Assembly: GCA_015680685.1 (NCBI GenBank)
Contig: MNCI01008930.1
Span: 315,271 to 369,686 of the forward strand
Direction of reading: 5' to 3'
Source: Gnetum montanum
Taxonomy: Eukaryota; Streptophyta; Gnetopsida; Gnetales; Gnetaceae
Length of the DNA: 54,416 nt
Shown here: positions 1 to 10,410 of the stretch, one piece after another
Layout: each line of letters starts with the position of its first letter
Position numbering within the stretch: position 1 is the first letter of the stretch
The notes under the pieces: generated by a model
Databases searched by the model: none
The model's input: the letters and a program-made list of their open reading frames with translations, nothing else
What the model was told of the DNA's origin: nothing
Translations under genes and position numbers: made by a program

Positions 1-76
1 GATGATACTATCTAAACCACTAGCTAAACAATTTAAACAAAACAAAAAATGGAATGCATAACTCACAGGACCATGA

Positions 77-890
77 CAAAGAGGCTGAAATCTTTATTCT
101 AGCAAGCCATCTTGCAAACAATCTTCTTTACAAATCTTCTTTGATCCCAAGTGTGATGTGCGAGACCCAATGTTATGATGATGATCCCTCCAACCTTTTT
201 ATAGGGTTCAAAGGTAGGTAGGGAAGTTACAATTTTCAAAATATCCCAAAAATATCTTACCTAACTTTTCTCCCAAGCAATTGGACTATCCAATTAGAAA
301 ATTACTTGTCCAACAAGCTAGGAGATTACTTGTCCAACAAGTTAGGTAAGTTACAACAATTTTGGATGGTTGTAACCACCAAAGAGATAAAAAAGGCTAC
401 AATTTAGTTATAAATATTATAGTTATAAATGAAAGGGATAATAGCCAAATGTATCCTTTCATAAGATGTTACATGAATATTTCATAATTGTCTTTTCCCT
501 TTTAAATCATAAAAATGTTTTATTTCATGTAGTGATAGGGATAGTAACCATGGATGAATTAGATGTATGAGCTAATGTGTAAATATATGTATATATCTGA
601 ATGCATAAGTGGAGTTATAATTCATATTTTAATTTGTGGCATCCCTAATGTAATTCCAGGGTCGATTCCATCGTTATTATTTAGTTATTTCTGCACCCAT
701 GTTTTAATTTGCTGTTCGGATAATAACGGTTTCAAGAACGACGGAAATAATCAGCTGGTTCGTTTCCTCCTCTGCATGAAACCCGTAGGAACAGACACAT
801 GTGTAAACTTCCACCATGATAGGAGGTTTTGCAGCAACCAATGGTTTCAGTGGAGGATTTCAGAGCTACTGAGAATGCGAGGAACACGCT
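77..890 (-). repeat. Left arm of a long inverted repeat
   Basis: Read on the minus strand, this stretch matches the plus strand of about 53590-54416 over its whole length, with substitutions and small indels. Shared landmarks are GGAGGAAACGAACCAG, a TGGAATCGRCCCTGG block, TTGGCTATTATCCCTTT, the box CCTATAAAAAGG and AGAATAAAGATTTCAGCC. A TATA-like box followed by an AATAAA signal is how an LTR or promoter end looks, so this may be the 3' end plus LTR of one retroelement family inserted in both orientations. No terminal TG..CA or target duplication was found, so the class stays open. Similarity to positions 1-76 cannot be tested because the right copy runs off the window. Confidence 0.75.
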
Positions 891-1580
891 GAGCCCTTCT
901 TCCTTCTGTCTGTTGCTGCCCATCCATCTTTCTTAGGCGCGTAGTCTTCCCTTGCTGATTCTGCAATCGCCCGTAGGCGTCCGCGCTGATGTTCGCGGCT
1001 AAACAGCCAGCACTCAAAGCGGCACTCCTGCTGGCATGCATGGAAACAACAGAGGCCAAAAAAAAACTTCTGTAATAGCGCTCGCGGTAGTAACAGTGGC
1101 GGCAAAGGGATGATTTTTATCGCAGGCGAGCTTCAACGGCAACAAGGGTTTCAGCGTGAACAATCAAGATCTCCTGGCCAATTTTATCATTCTAGAGTTT
1201 TAATCCACGAAATCGCAAGGGTTTCTGTACATATATTCTTGACCAGAGCCTTCCAGCGACCATTTTTGAAGATCACGTTCAGGAGGGCATTGAGTATACC
1301 GTGAATATTAATGGCATCAGCAGCGACAAAGAAATAGATTCGCGAGCTGCATCCGCGGCTGGAAAAGATAGAAGAAATGAACACCTTGAATGCTGCCGCA
1401 AAGACTGTTAACACCATTCATAGCCGCTTTAAGAATGATCCAGTTGTTCCCAATATTTGTAGACCAGGATGAACGCTTCCATTGCCGCCCTGACTGTTTC
1501 GGAAAATGATGCTTTCCAGCAGAGTATTTTATTTTATTTTCTTGCAAGGCAGGGCCAAACATAAAACATGAACTAATCAA
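891..1580. other. GC-richer flank of the left arm, no gene recognised
   Basis: This stretch is GC-richer than its surroundings and has short open frames on both strands, none with a recognisable domain. The first 200 bases are only weakly like the flank of the right arm (about 53340-53590). It may be decayed exon or leader sequence of whatever unit the inverted repeat belongs to. Confidence 0.3.
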
Positions 1581-1885
1581 TGGTTAACAGGGATTTTAAT
1601 AAAGCATTCATGAATGGGGTGGGCTTTTCAAATTGATAAAACCTTTCAATTTTTTCTCTTTTTTCATATCACATAGTGACATGACAAATTTTCCTTTCAT
1701 GGGTATCATCATTTGAAAATGAAACCTCTAGTCTTATCAATAGAGCACAACCATCATATAATTTTATCTGAATATCTTCTATGTCTCATTTATATTTTAT
1801 CACCCTTGCTGTTCCATAGTATGGCTAAATGTGCCAACACTGGTACTAGTTCTTAGAACTAGAATTCATTAGACAGTGAAGTACA
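1581..1885. other. AT-rich spacer, nothing recognised
   Basis: I see no coding frame, repeat or regulatory motif in this AT-rich stretch between the inverted-repeat flank and the first gag fragment. Confidence 0.3.
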
Positions 1886-2053
1886 ATGCTTGAATTGTTC
1901 AATGAAAAGTATCAAATGTACTCTCAAGTGTCCAACTTGAGGAGTCAGATCCAAGGATGGAAGCAAGGGACACATGAATCCTTGGATGCAGCCATGGGTC
2001 AATACTATTCCTTATTACATAGATGTCTTCCATTGGATCTAGGGCTAGTTTAG
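1886..2053 (+). pseudogene. gag fragment of an Athila-like gypsy element
   Basis: A 55-residue open frame begins MLELFNEKYQMYSQVSNLRS and continues with an IQGWKQGTHESLDAA stretch and a YYSLLHRC stretch. It aligns along its length with the larger gag relic at about 2935-3080 (VELFNERYQTYVRVSALR...QHEPLDMALERYYALL). This is the C-terminal half of the capsid domain of plant gypsy Gag (Retrotrans_gag family): L-F-x-x-Y, L-R-x-x-I, then E/H-x-L-D-A. The frame closes at a TAG. The piece lies upstream of the primer site of the next gag, so it belongs to a different copy or to a rearrangement of the same one. Confidence 0.6.
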
Positions 2054-2712
2054 ATTCTCTCTCACCCTTTGTTTCTTAACTTAGTTAATATTATCTTCCA
2101 TTGCCTTCAGGAGTAGCAATAGTATAGGAACACATCATACACCTCATTCTGGACCAAATCATACGTGACAAAGTTAACACTAGTCTAGATGGAAAGACAA
2201 TGAACTGCAACCTAAGGATAACTATCTTGATACCACAACTAGCCTGTTTGCGGAGTTCAACCTGATCGTGCGTGAAACACTTGTATTCGTATGGTTGAGT
2301 TTAGGGGTACCTCACGACTCATCATTGGTGCTATTGCTGGGGACAGTGCTAGTTATCTAGATTAGTTATATCATTCAAGATCACTATATAGGAATTAATG
2401 ATATATCTTTTAGAAAGAAATAATTATAAAAAGTCACATATAAATTCACACAAAATTGCACAACCATGCCTCTCCTACAATATTATGATAATGCCACACC
2501 TAGTGAGGAAGTTCATTGGAGAAACAACGAACTATATGACATTGAAGATTGGATTACGCAACCTGAAGTGGGGGTTTCTTATAAACATAAATGAAGGCAA
2601 CATCATCCCAATGCATGAAAGCATAACTTACCTGATGATGATGGACCCCTACTAGCCACTACAATCCTAACGCAAATACAAGAGGATGTTTGAATCTCTC
2701 ATAAGCATCATA
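2054..2712. other. Probable LTR end and leader of the Athila-like element
   Basis: There is no gene here. The primer binding site at 2326 implies that the bases before it are the 3' end of an LTR, but no second LTR copy was found in the window to fix its borders. Positions 2345-2712 are the AT-rich leader before gag. Confidence 0.35.
2326..2344 (+). promoter_or_regulatory. Primer binding site, tRNA-Asp type (Athila-like)
   Basis: TGGTGCTATTGCTGGGGAC is a decayed form of the tRNA-Asp-type primer site TGGCGCCGTTGCCGGGGA usual for Athila-lineage elements. The differences are mostly C-to-T and G-to-A changes. It precedes the gag relic by about 370 bases, as expected for a leader. Confidence 0.55.
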
Positions 2713-4454
2713 AAGAGATCTGTCTACCCAAGCTTGATTTAAATAACTTCCCTAATTTCTTAGGAGGGTATGAATTAGATCCACATCAACATTTACAAGC
2801 CTTCTATGATGCTTGTGCATGGAACAACATTGATAATGGTTGGAAAAAACTCAAGCTCTTTCCTATGACACTTGTTGACCAAGCAAAAGTATGGTATAGA
2901 TCATTAAAACGAAATTCAATATGATGTTGGCCAACAATGGTAGAACTCTTTAACGAAAGATATCAAACCTACGTAAGAGTGTCAGCCTTGAGGAAACAAA
3001 TCCAACAGTGAAAATAAGCACAACATGAGCCCTTGGACATGGCCTTAGAAAGATATTATGCACTATTAAACAACTATCCAAGCCATGAGTTCTCCAAGGA
3101 AAGGCTAATGTATCAGATCATTGATGGGCTTTGGGATGAAATAAGAGAGACCTTAGGAATGTATGCCCAAGGTCAACTATACAAAATATGAACCCATCAA
3201 GTCCAAGAGCTTATTAAGCAGGTAGTAAAAGAAGAAGGAGAAATGGCTAGATGGGAGAGTGGTGAAAAGCCATCAACAAGACCAAAATATCAACTTAACA
3301 AAGGTCCATAATCACAAAAAGGACAAACCAACCTACCACAAGGGGAACGAACCATTTTTCCTATACAAAAATCATTAGAGGAAGTCAAGGAAAATATTAA
3401 TAAGATGTTGGAATGGATGCATAAAAAGTGTGGAGAATATATCGATATCATTGGAGATAGAGTTTTGACAACTTGAGAAGCAGGAAAAAGTATCAATAGA
3501 CATTCATAAAGAAGGAATGAAGAAAATAAGAGCTTAACTACCGATCATAGATATGAATGCAAAATTTACCTATACGATCATCCCAAGGGCCAGTGCCCAA
3601 TCCTGTTACATTTATATGAGCATTGGGGAAGCACGTTACATCCTGAGTTCATATAGAGATACTATGTTTGATCACAGTGGCAACAATCCCAGTCATTGGG
3701 GAAGCCACCCCTAAACTAGAGACACCCTTCATATCATCCGAATCCAAATGCTTCTGTAGTTCAACATCCTATTTCCCCAACTGGGTCTACATACTCTATT
3801 TCATCGCATTATCATTCTCCTCAATACTATCAGCCCATGATCTCAACACAACCACCACCTTGTGCACCTTTCACTTCTCGTAATTTTTAACAATATCATC
3901 CTTTCCCTCCTTCTACATCACCACCAACTATTCCTAAGGTGTCTGCACCATAGCAACAACCTCTAAACGTTACTTGTGCTACTATTGCCAACAGCAGTGA
4001 GAGACATCAACAACATCAAAGGCGTCCCTTCTTTAGAAATGAACCTAGGAAGGGACAACACAATTCCAAGGCCACTACATCCTCCAACTCAGCACAAGTC
4101 CAACCCTGTGGTGCACCCTTATCCTCGAAACGAATGCCTCATGTCACTTTAAGAGGGCCACCAATTAACACTCCAACTATCATATGGACCAATGAACACA
4201 AGCATGGAGGGCAACATTCCAATCCTTGCATACCATCTTATGGTCACAAACATCATAGTGGGTGAACACTTTACCCAAGAACCACATCTTATAAATTGCC
4301 CCACTATGCTCACTATGATCAGGTGTGTGAACCATGATGGGGTAAGTATGACCAGGCCCTAGTATTTCCAACATGCAAGGATCCTCATCTTCCATTTATT
4401 AATCATTTCCATCCTCAACTGTTTAGTTATGGGGGATATTCCCCATTCTATTAA
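2713..4454 (+). pseudogene. gag: Decayed gag of an Athila-like gypsy element
   Basis: Structural polyprotein Gag, which would form the element's cytoplasmic particle. One frame can be followed through many stop codons. It opens with LDLNNFPNFLGGYELDP and AKVWYRSLKRNSI, then the capsid motifs VELFNERYQTY, ALRKQIQQ and LDMALERYYALLNNYPSHEF, and RLMYQIIDGLWDEIRETLG, the usual FY-x-GL region. From about 3700 the product turns rich in Pro, His, Gln and Ser with no visible zinc knuckle, and it ends GGYSPFY-stop at 4454. No protease, reverse transcriptase or integrase follows, so this copy was a gag-only derivative or lost pol. The stops at 2923, 3010 and 3190 and later ones rule out a working protein. 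Confidence 0.7.
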
Positions 4455-6338
4455 CAAGTAGGATTAATAACCAATTTTTATTTTCTTCAATTTTAGAACA
4501 TTTTGTTTCCCAGTTTTTCAGTTTTCAATTTCTTGTTTTACCTTTTTGTATTTTTGTCTTTTTGTCTTTTTATGTTTTTATAAGTAATCTTGTGTATGAG
4601 TAAAACACTAATGTGGATCATTGGTTGAGGTGTGTTGTATGTTATCAAGTCTTGAGTGATCAATTATGTGGACAGTGAGCCCATTACACCCACTCATCCA
4701 TTCTACAAATAAGAGGTTCTGATCGAGGGTATAGTGATATTCTCGACATTTTTAAAACTTAAAATTAACTTTGTGTTCATTGTACCCATAATGAAGAAGG
4801 ATGGAAAAAGAGGGAATGATTAGAGTGTGACATTAAGGGGACTTATGGATTCTCTTTGGTGACGTATGTGGGAGTTGTCTTGCAACATGGTTGTACTAAG
4901 ATCCTTGTAGATATAACGAAAAATGGGAGTAAGAGTAATCAAAAGGCACTTAAAAATCCAACACTGTTCTAGGGCATCCCACTGGAAAGACATGCACCCA
5001 TGCCTGAAGGTTGGTGGCTTCTCTAGATTCAGTAAAAGGAAAAAAGAAGAGAGAAAAAGAAAACGAAAATAAAAGTGCCACAAAACAAAAATTAGTCCTC
5101 CCTTGAACAAAACGCCAAGTGATTGTATGCCTTGTTGTTATGTACTCTCATAGTCACTCATCATGGGATGAACCAATGTAGTGTCACTGATCAGAGGAAT
5201 GGACTTGGTCATGATCTTGGAGCGATGAGTTAATGACACATTAATTATGCTTTACATGTAGGATTCATTGTGCCCTGGGTCTATTACCTCATGTCCCAAT
5301 TTCTACAATCCCTTCTATAGTTCGTCTCATCTCACTGTTTGTGTAATTGTAGCTCATGTCGTTTGTAACATAGAATTCTTACTTCATTCTAGTGATATTT
5401 ACATGTGTGTGTTTTGTGGAATCAATGTGAATTACATTTAACCCTTCTAGTGCCCACAGACACTTTTAAGTGTGGCTACACAAGGGCATTATAGGTTGGA
5501 ACCTACTTTGGGGAGGACCAACTTGTGTAATCTTTTGTAATTTTCACTTATGACATAGCTCACACACACCATTTCTTACCCTCAGCCCATTTTTCACGAC
5601 ATTCTTTCTCTACTACTATCCCTCTGCATTACAATGTTCCTATGTACCATCACATATCCTTTTTCTCTACCATCCGAGGTCCTTACGGATAAATTCCACA
5701 CCATCATAATTATTTGTACCTTTCAAACTAATTAAATTACTGTAGAACCTCTTAATAATAGCCCCATGTCCTTAATTCCAATTTTTTATTCCAGAAATAC
5801 CTTTAAAAATTTGGTATCTTTCATTGTGCCCAATATCGCGTCCCATTCGACCTATATATAGGTGACCCCCCACAACACTTGGCATCATTTTTCACAATTC
5901 ATGCAAGGGAACTTTTTGAATTTTTCTCTGTGACTTGCAAGTGTGGGACCTTTTCTTTTCTACCTATATCTCACTCGTTGGTACTCCAATTTTTATTCCA
6001 TCTAAACCTACTTGAACCTGAAGTGTTCAGCTTAGTCGTGGGGGAGGGGCATATGCCAAATAGCACATAACTTTTCTGGAATTTTTCATCACCCAAAGGA
6101 CATTATCAAGGGTAATTAGTTGTAAAATTAAGAGTAAAATGTGTCAAAAACAATTTCATCCCCTTAGGTACATTAGGAAACTAAAATTGAAAACCACCTA
6201 ATTAAAAAGGACCCACTATTATAATCTTTTGAGAAACATCACATGGAGATAAAACAAATTAATTAATTAAGGCAAGCAGTAAGGTATAACTTAACTTTAG
6301 AAACAACCTTGCTAACGCTTGGCCCCATGTGATTGTAG
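4455..6338. other. AT-rich non-coding spacer
   Basis: No convincing gene lies in these 1.9 kb. It starts with T-rich runs (4460-4580) of the kind seen after the coding part of Athila-like elements. It also holds a TATA-like CCTATATATAGG at 5851-5862 and a purine tract GTGGGGGAGGGG at about 6038-6049 that resembles a polypurine tract but is not followed by a detectable LTR. The short open frames at 4820-5110 (minus) and 5879-6070 (plus) show no domain. Confidence 0.4.
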
Positions 6339-6707
6339 ATGGCACCAAAACATGGACAACAACAAGGTCCTACTCAAGGTGGAAGTAAAAAACCTAGGAG
6401 AGGTGAAGAATAAGTCCTTGCCAGACAACATGCAGAGCAGGAGGAACAATCATTTAGCATTCATCAAGAGGACCATCCTATTATACAGTCTGAGCAGGTA
6501 TAAGGAGGAGTTGTTGTAGTACCTGAATAGGGAAAACATCTCACGTTGCCCTAGGTTTGTGTTCAGGCTATCCAAAAAAGGTCCACATTCACTACGGTGA
6601 TTGTGGAATTAATTTTTGAATATTTTGCAGAGTTCGCTCCTGAGGCTGTTAGGGATCACCTCAAAGGATCTCCCTTATAGCCTACCCTCTCCAAAAGCAA
6701 TGCCTTG
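6339..6707 (+). pseudogene. Second ORF of the left element, 5' part (split by element A)
   Basis: The frame starts MAPKHGQQQGPTQGGSKKP and can be read for exactly 123 codons to the insertion point of element A, through five stops. The last part, FEYFAEFAPEAVRDHLKG, is clearly protein-like. When one copy of the target duplication is removed, the same frame runs on at 23166. The basic Gln/Gly-rich start and the later FPFPCLIRKLC motif resemble the ORFs of Athila-type elements that carry the putative plant transposon protein domain. Function is unknown. Confidence 0.6.
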
Positions 6708-8207
6708 TGAAACACCACAAAATTTTGAGCTTAGTACTTTTCCAACAAGAATCAAGCTAAGTCATGGTGTTCCCCAGCATGACTAAAGCTTGAGGATCCC
6801 ATAGACAGCTTCAGGCGGAGTTGAACTCAACAAGAAGTAGTTCCCTAGGACCCACAAATGACAACAGAGAAATCTAGTATCAAACGTGGCAACTTTAGTG
6901 CTCAAAATACTTAATCTTCACTAAGTATGCATTCTCAGCGTATATGCCCGACATTCCCAGCGTATACCCCCAGCATTCATAGTGTATATGCCCAGCATAT
7001 ACGCCTCACATTCACAGCGTATACACCCAAGATTGCATCTATAGTGTATACACCCAGCGTATACACCCAGTGTACACGCCTCACATGTATGCCCAGCATG
7101 TACGACTGAGGTATACGCCCAGCATGCAACCCCCAAAGACAACATGAAAAAACATTTCAAAGCAAGATTTGATACAAGGCATCAACTCACATGAATAGAA
7201 CAATCATTAGATGTTGACATCATGCATCCTGAAGTCTATACACTGAGCATGTACATCCTGAACGCCTAGTAGACACAGCGTATACGCCCAGCGTATACAC
7301 CCAGCAGACACAGCATATACACCTAGCATGTACAAAGTGTCAAATCAAGGTCAACTGAGCTGAACACCTACAGGCAGCATCTTCATGGCATCCAAATTCA
7401 AATCTGAAGGATGAATGACTTCTTCTATTTTGATCAAGTCTGTATGCTGCGGTCACATGTCTAGCATGTATACGCTGGCGTATAGCTGTATACGCTGGCG
7501 TACAACAATATACGTCACCATATAGCGGTTTACGTTGGCGTACAACATGCTGAACACTTGTAAATTTTTTTCTTTCACATCCGGTCAACGTGCCATGTGT
7601 CACCCAACCTGAGTCTAATGACTAAACCTGTATAAAAACCCCAATTTTTCATTAAATCAGGGTTGGCAATTTTGAGCAAACTAGAGAGAAAAACAGAGCA
7701 AGAACCCTGTACATTGGACCTTGACCCTGCACACTGAGCATAAAACCTCTATGTTGTGCCTACAAATTGAACCAATAGTCATCCCTGCATCCACTGGGGC
7801 TATTCGTCCACCTTGTGTCAAACACACAACTGCGTTAGACCCGTGCATTATAACTCTCATTTCGCAATAACATTGCTACATTTCTTTGCTACAATTTGTT
7901 ACAGTTTTCCATTCATTGTTGCATGTTTACTATTTATGCTCTTGTACATTTACACTACGTTTACATCAGTTACGCCATGTACGCTCCGTTTTATATTAGT
8001 CATGTCGTTTACATATAACCCAGCGTATAGCACTTCGGTGCACGTTCGGGGAAATCCTTGCCTGATCTACGTGTGGACCACTCAAGGTACTCTGCCTTCA
8101 TTAATTCCAGCTTGCCCTCAAGTGAAGGTAGGGTCTTCTATGTGTGTCCGAAAATCTCCAGGTTTCTGTTTCCTTCCAGTCGGAGACCAACGATTTCAGA
8201 CGGTATA
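6708..8207 (+). repeat. 5' LTR of element A
   Basis: This is a direct repeat of 21668-23160. U3 contains a dense run of GCGTATACGC-type motifs (about 6930-7330 and 7440-7560). TATAAAAA at 7631 is the likely promoter box, and the LTR ends at GGTATA before the primer site. The open frames inside it (6921-7160, 7340-7603) are products of the repeat motif and occur in both LTRs. Confidence 0.9.
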
Positions 8208-8212
8208 GAAAT

Positions 8213-8231
8213 TGGCGCTAGAAGGAGGGCC
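8213..8231 (+). promoter_or_regulatory. Primer binding site of element A, tRNA-Asn type
   Basis: TGGCGCTAGAAGGAGGGCC lies five bases after the LTR. Its first 17 bases equal the complement of the 3' end of plant tRNA-Asn (..CCTCCTTCTAGCGCCA) as I recall it. The same site recurs in D and E. The tRNA assignment is from memory and should be checked against a tRNA set. Confidence 0.7.
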
Positions 8232-8400
8232 TAAACTGCCTAAAACTTACTGTGCTTCAGAGCTCTCAGCGTCTACGCTGCTGAGTTTACCCCAACTTTG
8301 TCTGCAAACTTCTCAGCATCTACACCGTTCAGTTTACGCTACACGCTCTACGCTGTAGACTCTGTCTACGCTACTGATGTATACGCTGCACGCTTTACGT

Positions 8401-8672
8401 TGACGCTGTCTATGTTGTTCAGTATACGCTATACACTTTACGTTGTAGACTTTGTCTATGCTGTACACTGACGCTGTCTACATTGTTCAGTATATGCTGC
8501 ACACTTTACACTGTAGACTTTGTCTATGCTATACGCTGACGCTGTCTACGCTGTTCAGTATATGCTACACACTCTACGCTGTAGACTTTGTCTATGCTGT
8601 ACGCTGACGCTGTCTACGCTGTTCAGTATATGCTGCACACTTTACGCTGTAGACTTTGTCTACACCGTTGAC
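8401..8672 (+). repeat. Four tandem 68-bp units in the leader of element A
   Basis: Units start at 8401, 8469, 8537 and 8605, each beginning TGACGCTGTCTA and containing TTCAGTATA and GTAGACTTTGTCTA. Each carries several TACGCT hexamers. The differences between units are mostly CG-to-TG or CG-to-CA changes. The array lies between the primer site and gag; the rest of the leader (8232-8764) holds looser copies of the same hexamer. Confidence 0.9.
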
Positions 8673-8764
8673 CTATACGGTGCACACTCTATGCTAACGT
8701 ACTAAGTATACTAGCTTCATACCCCTTCACTGTATTGTATTCTCAACTATTCATTATAAAAACT

Positions 8765-10410
8765 ATGAACTCCAACACTACAACCACCCAGGTCACAGAC
8801 CTTGTAGGCACCATGGCCGTTCAACAACCCGTGGTACAACCCATAGTGGGGCCTCGCTGATCTCTTAGATTTCAAGGAAGGAACCCATCGTCTAACATCA
8901 TAACTCAAGACCAATACAATTTAATATGTGTGAAAATACAAGCCGGCCTAGCCGTGGACCGAGCTGAAATGGAAGTGAAGAGGCAATACAAACTTTTTTA
9001 TAGGGGAGGACAAGAGTTCATTCCTTCGCTGTACAATATCATCCCTCTTCCAGAGCCTTACTCTGAGCTCATCTCACAATTCCTCCTACAAAGGAGCCAA
9101 TCTCTAGATCAGCCTGTAGTAAATCCTCAACCGGAAGAGGAGGATGACTTCGTAGCCTAATCCGAGCATGAAGATTCGTACCATACTCTTAGTCCAAAAA
9201 CCTATGTCAACCCATTGTTTCATCTAGCCACAGGGGAAATTACGTCCCTTCAACCATTTAGATTCACCCAGGCACAAATACCTCAACAAGAATCATCCAC
9301 ACTTATTCATATTCCTCCTACAACCAATCTGCAACTTAACACATTTCTTCTTGCCATTCCCCCTGTCGCAACAGTAGCCCCATTCTTGCAAGTACAACCT
9401 CCTCAAAATAATGGAGGAGCAACCTTCCCACCCTGAGTGATTGGGATGCCACATGTAATACCAGCTTCTACGTTTGCTGATTATATCCCCCAGGTCCAAA
9501 CCCAAGAAGCCCCTTTCACCACTATAACTCAACCAGTTCACAGTGCCCCTATGCACAGTGTGACTGGCCAATGGGCAGCAATTGGTGCTCAACTGCATCA
9601 ATTCCCTCATCGTAACATACCCCCTCATACAATTCCACCAGCTAACATCCCTCAAGGATAACGACAACAATAGCAACCCCTTACCTACAACGTGCCGCTC
9701 TTCGCACCACCCGCTACAAATATCCTGCAAGTGCAGCCTTCGACTGCACAACTTTCCACCTTCCAACCCACTGTTCAACAATATAATTGGTACACTATAC
9801 AACATCCCCAACACCGTCTATTCCGACCATGAGCAGAAAATGCCTAATAAACCATTTGTAGTGTGTAGTCCGCCCACTATACAAACACCCGTGCCTCAAC
9901 CATCATACTCCTCGCAGAAGTCTTATGTCGTCTAAGTACCCCCTGCCGTAGCAGCTTCTAACAGCCCGACAAGAAAAAAACCATATGTGGTGCGCATACC
10001 CCCCACCGCTATTACCACAAACTCACAAACACCTCCTATTCGGCCCGTCCCCTACGTAGTCCGAGTACCACCTGCGGTCGCAATAGCAGAGGTACATTCT
10101 CCAGCTAGGCCAACTCCATACGTCGTTAGGACACCCGAACGTCCNTAGCTAGGCCAACTCCATACGTCGTTAGGACACCCGAACGTCCTAGTGATCACCA
10201 ATCCTCCACTTCGTAGATGTAGAATAAACTGAGTCCCTATGTCATCAAGGTGCCTAGCCAACCTGACACTCAACTACATGCCACCGTCCAACCACAACCT
10301 TGCTCGACTCCATACATAGTACAAGTCCCAAAGCAACCTGAGGTCCCAAAACCAACCGCACCCCCACGCCACACATGAGAATGCCTAGCAAATAAGCTTA
10401 CACGTGAACG
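8765..10410 (+). pseudogene. gag: Remnant gag of element A, capsid core missing, proline-rich
   Basis: The frame starts MNSNTTTTQVTDLVGTMAVQ and includes QYNLICVKIQAGLAVDRAEM, YKLFYRGGQEFIPS and an acidic EEEDDFVA end. These match the N-terminal part of gag in D and E (HCNFLCVKVQAKL.., EEFVPN). After the stop at about 9158 the readable frames are rich in Pro, Gln and Thr, and at 9970-10370 they repeat PYVVRIPP or PYVVRTPE-like modules. The capsid core seen in E (LDWYRALP.., TRFKYNLKPE) and the following zinc-finger-like segment are absent, so a large part of gag has been lost or replaced. Several stops and frame changes are present. The product could not form a normal particle. Confidence 0.65.
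10103..10188. repeat. 42-bp exact duplication around a single N
   Basis: Positions 10103-10144 and 10147-10188 are identical over 42 bases (starting AGCTAGGCCAACTCC), separated by the only N in the window (10145) and one T. This is how unmerged contig ends look after scaffolding, so one copy is probably artificial. A genuine duplication is possible because the region is naturally repetitive, but the neighbouring modules are longer and diverged. Confidence 0.8.

Noticed and set aside
6930-7330. Regular short repeats that might suggest a CRISPR-like array
   Set aside because: Spacing is irregular, there are no unique spacers, and the repeats lie in LTR U3 of a plant retroelement.
7340-7603. 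Open frame in the 5' LTR of A, with a partial partner near 22314-22511
   Set aside because: It lies inside U3 repeats in both LTRs and shows no domain.
9293-9814. 173-residue minus-strand open frame over the gag of A
   Set aside because: No recognisable motif, and it lies opposite the proline-rich gag, where a biased codon pattern opens the other strand.
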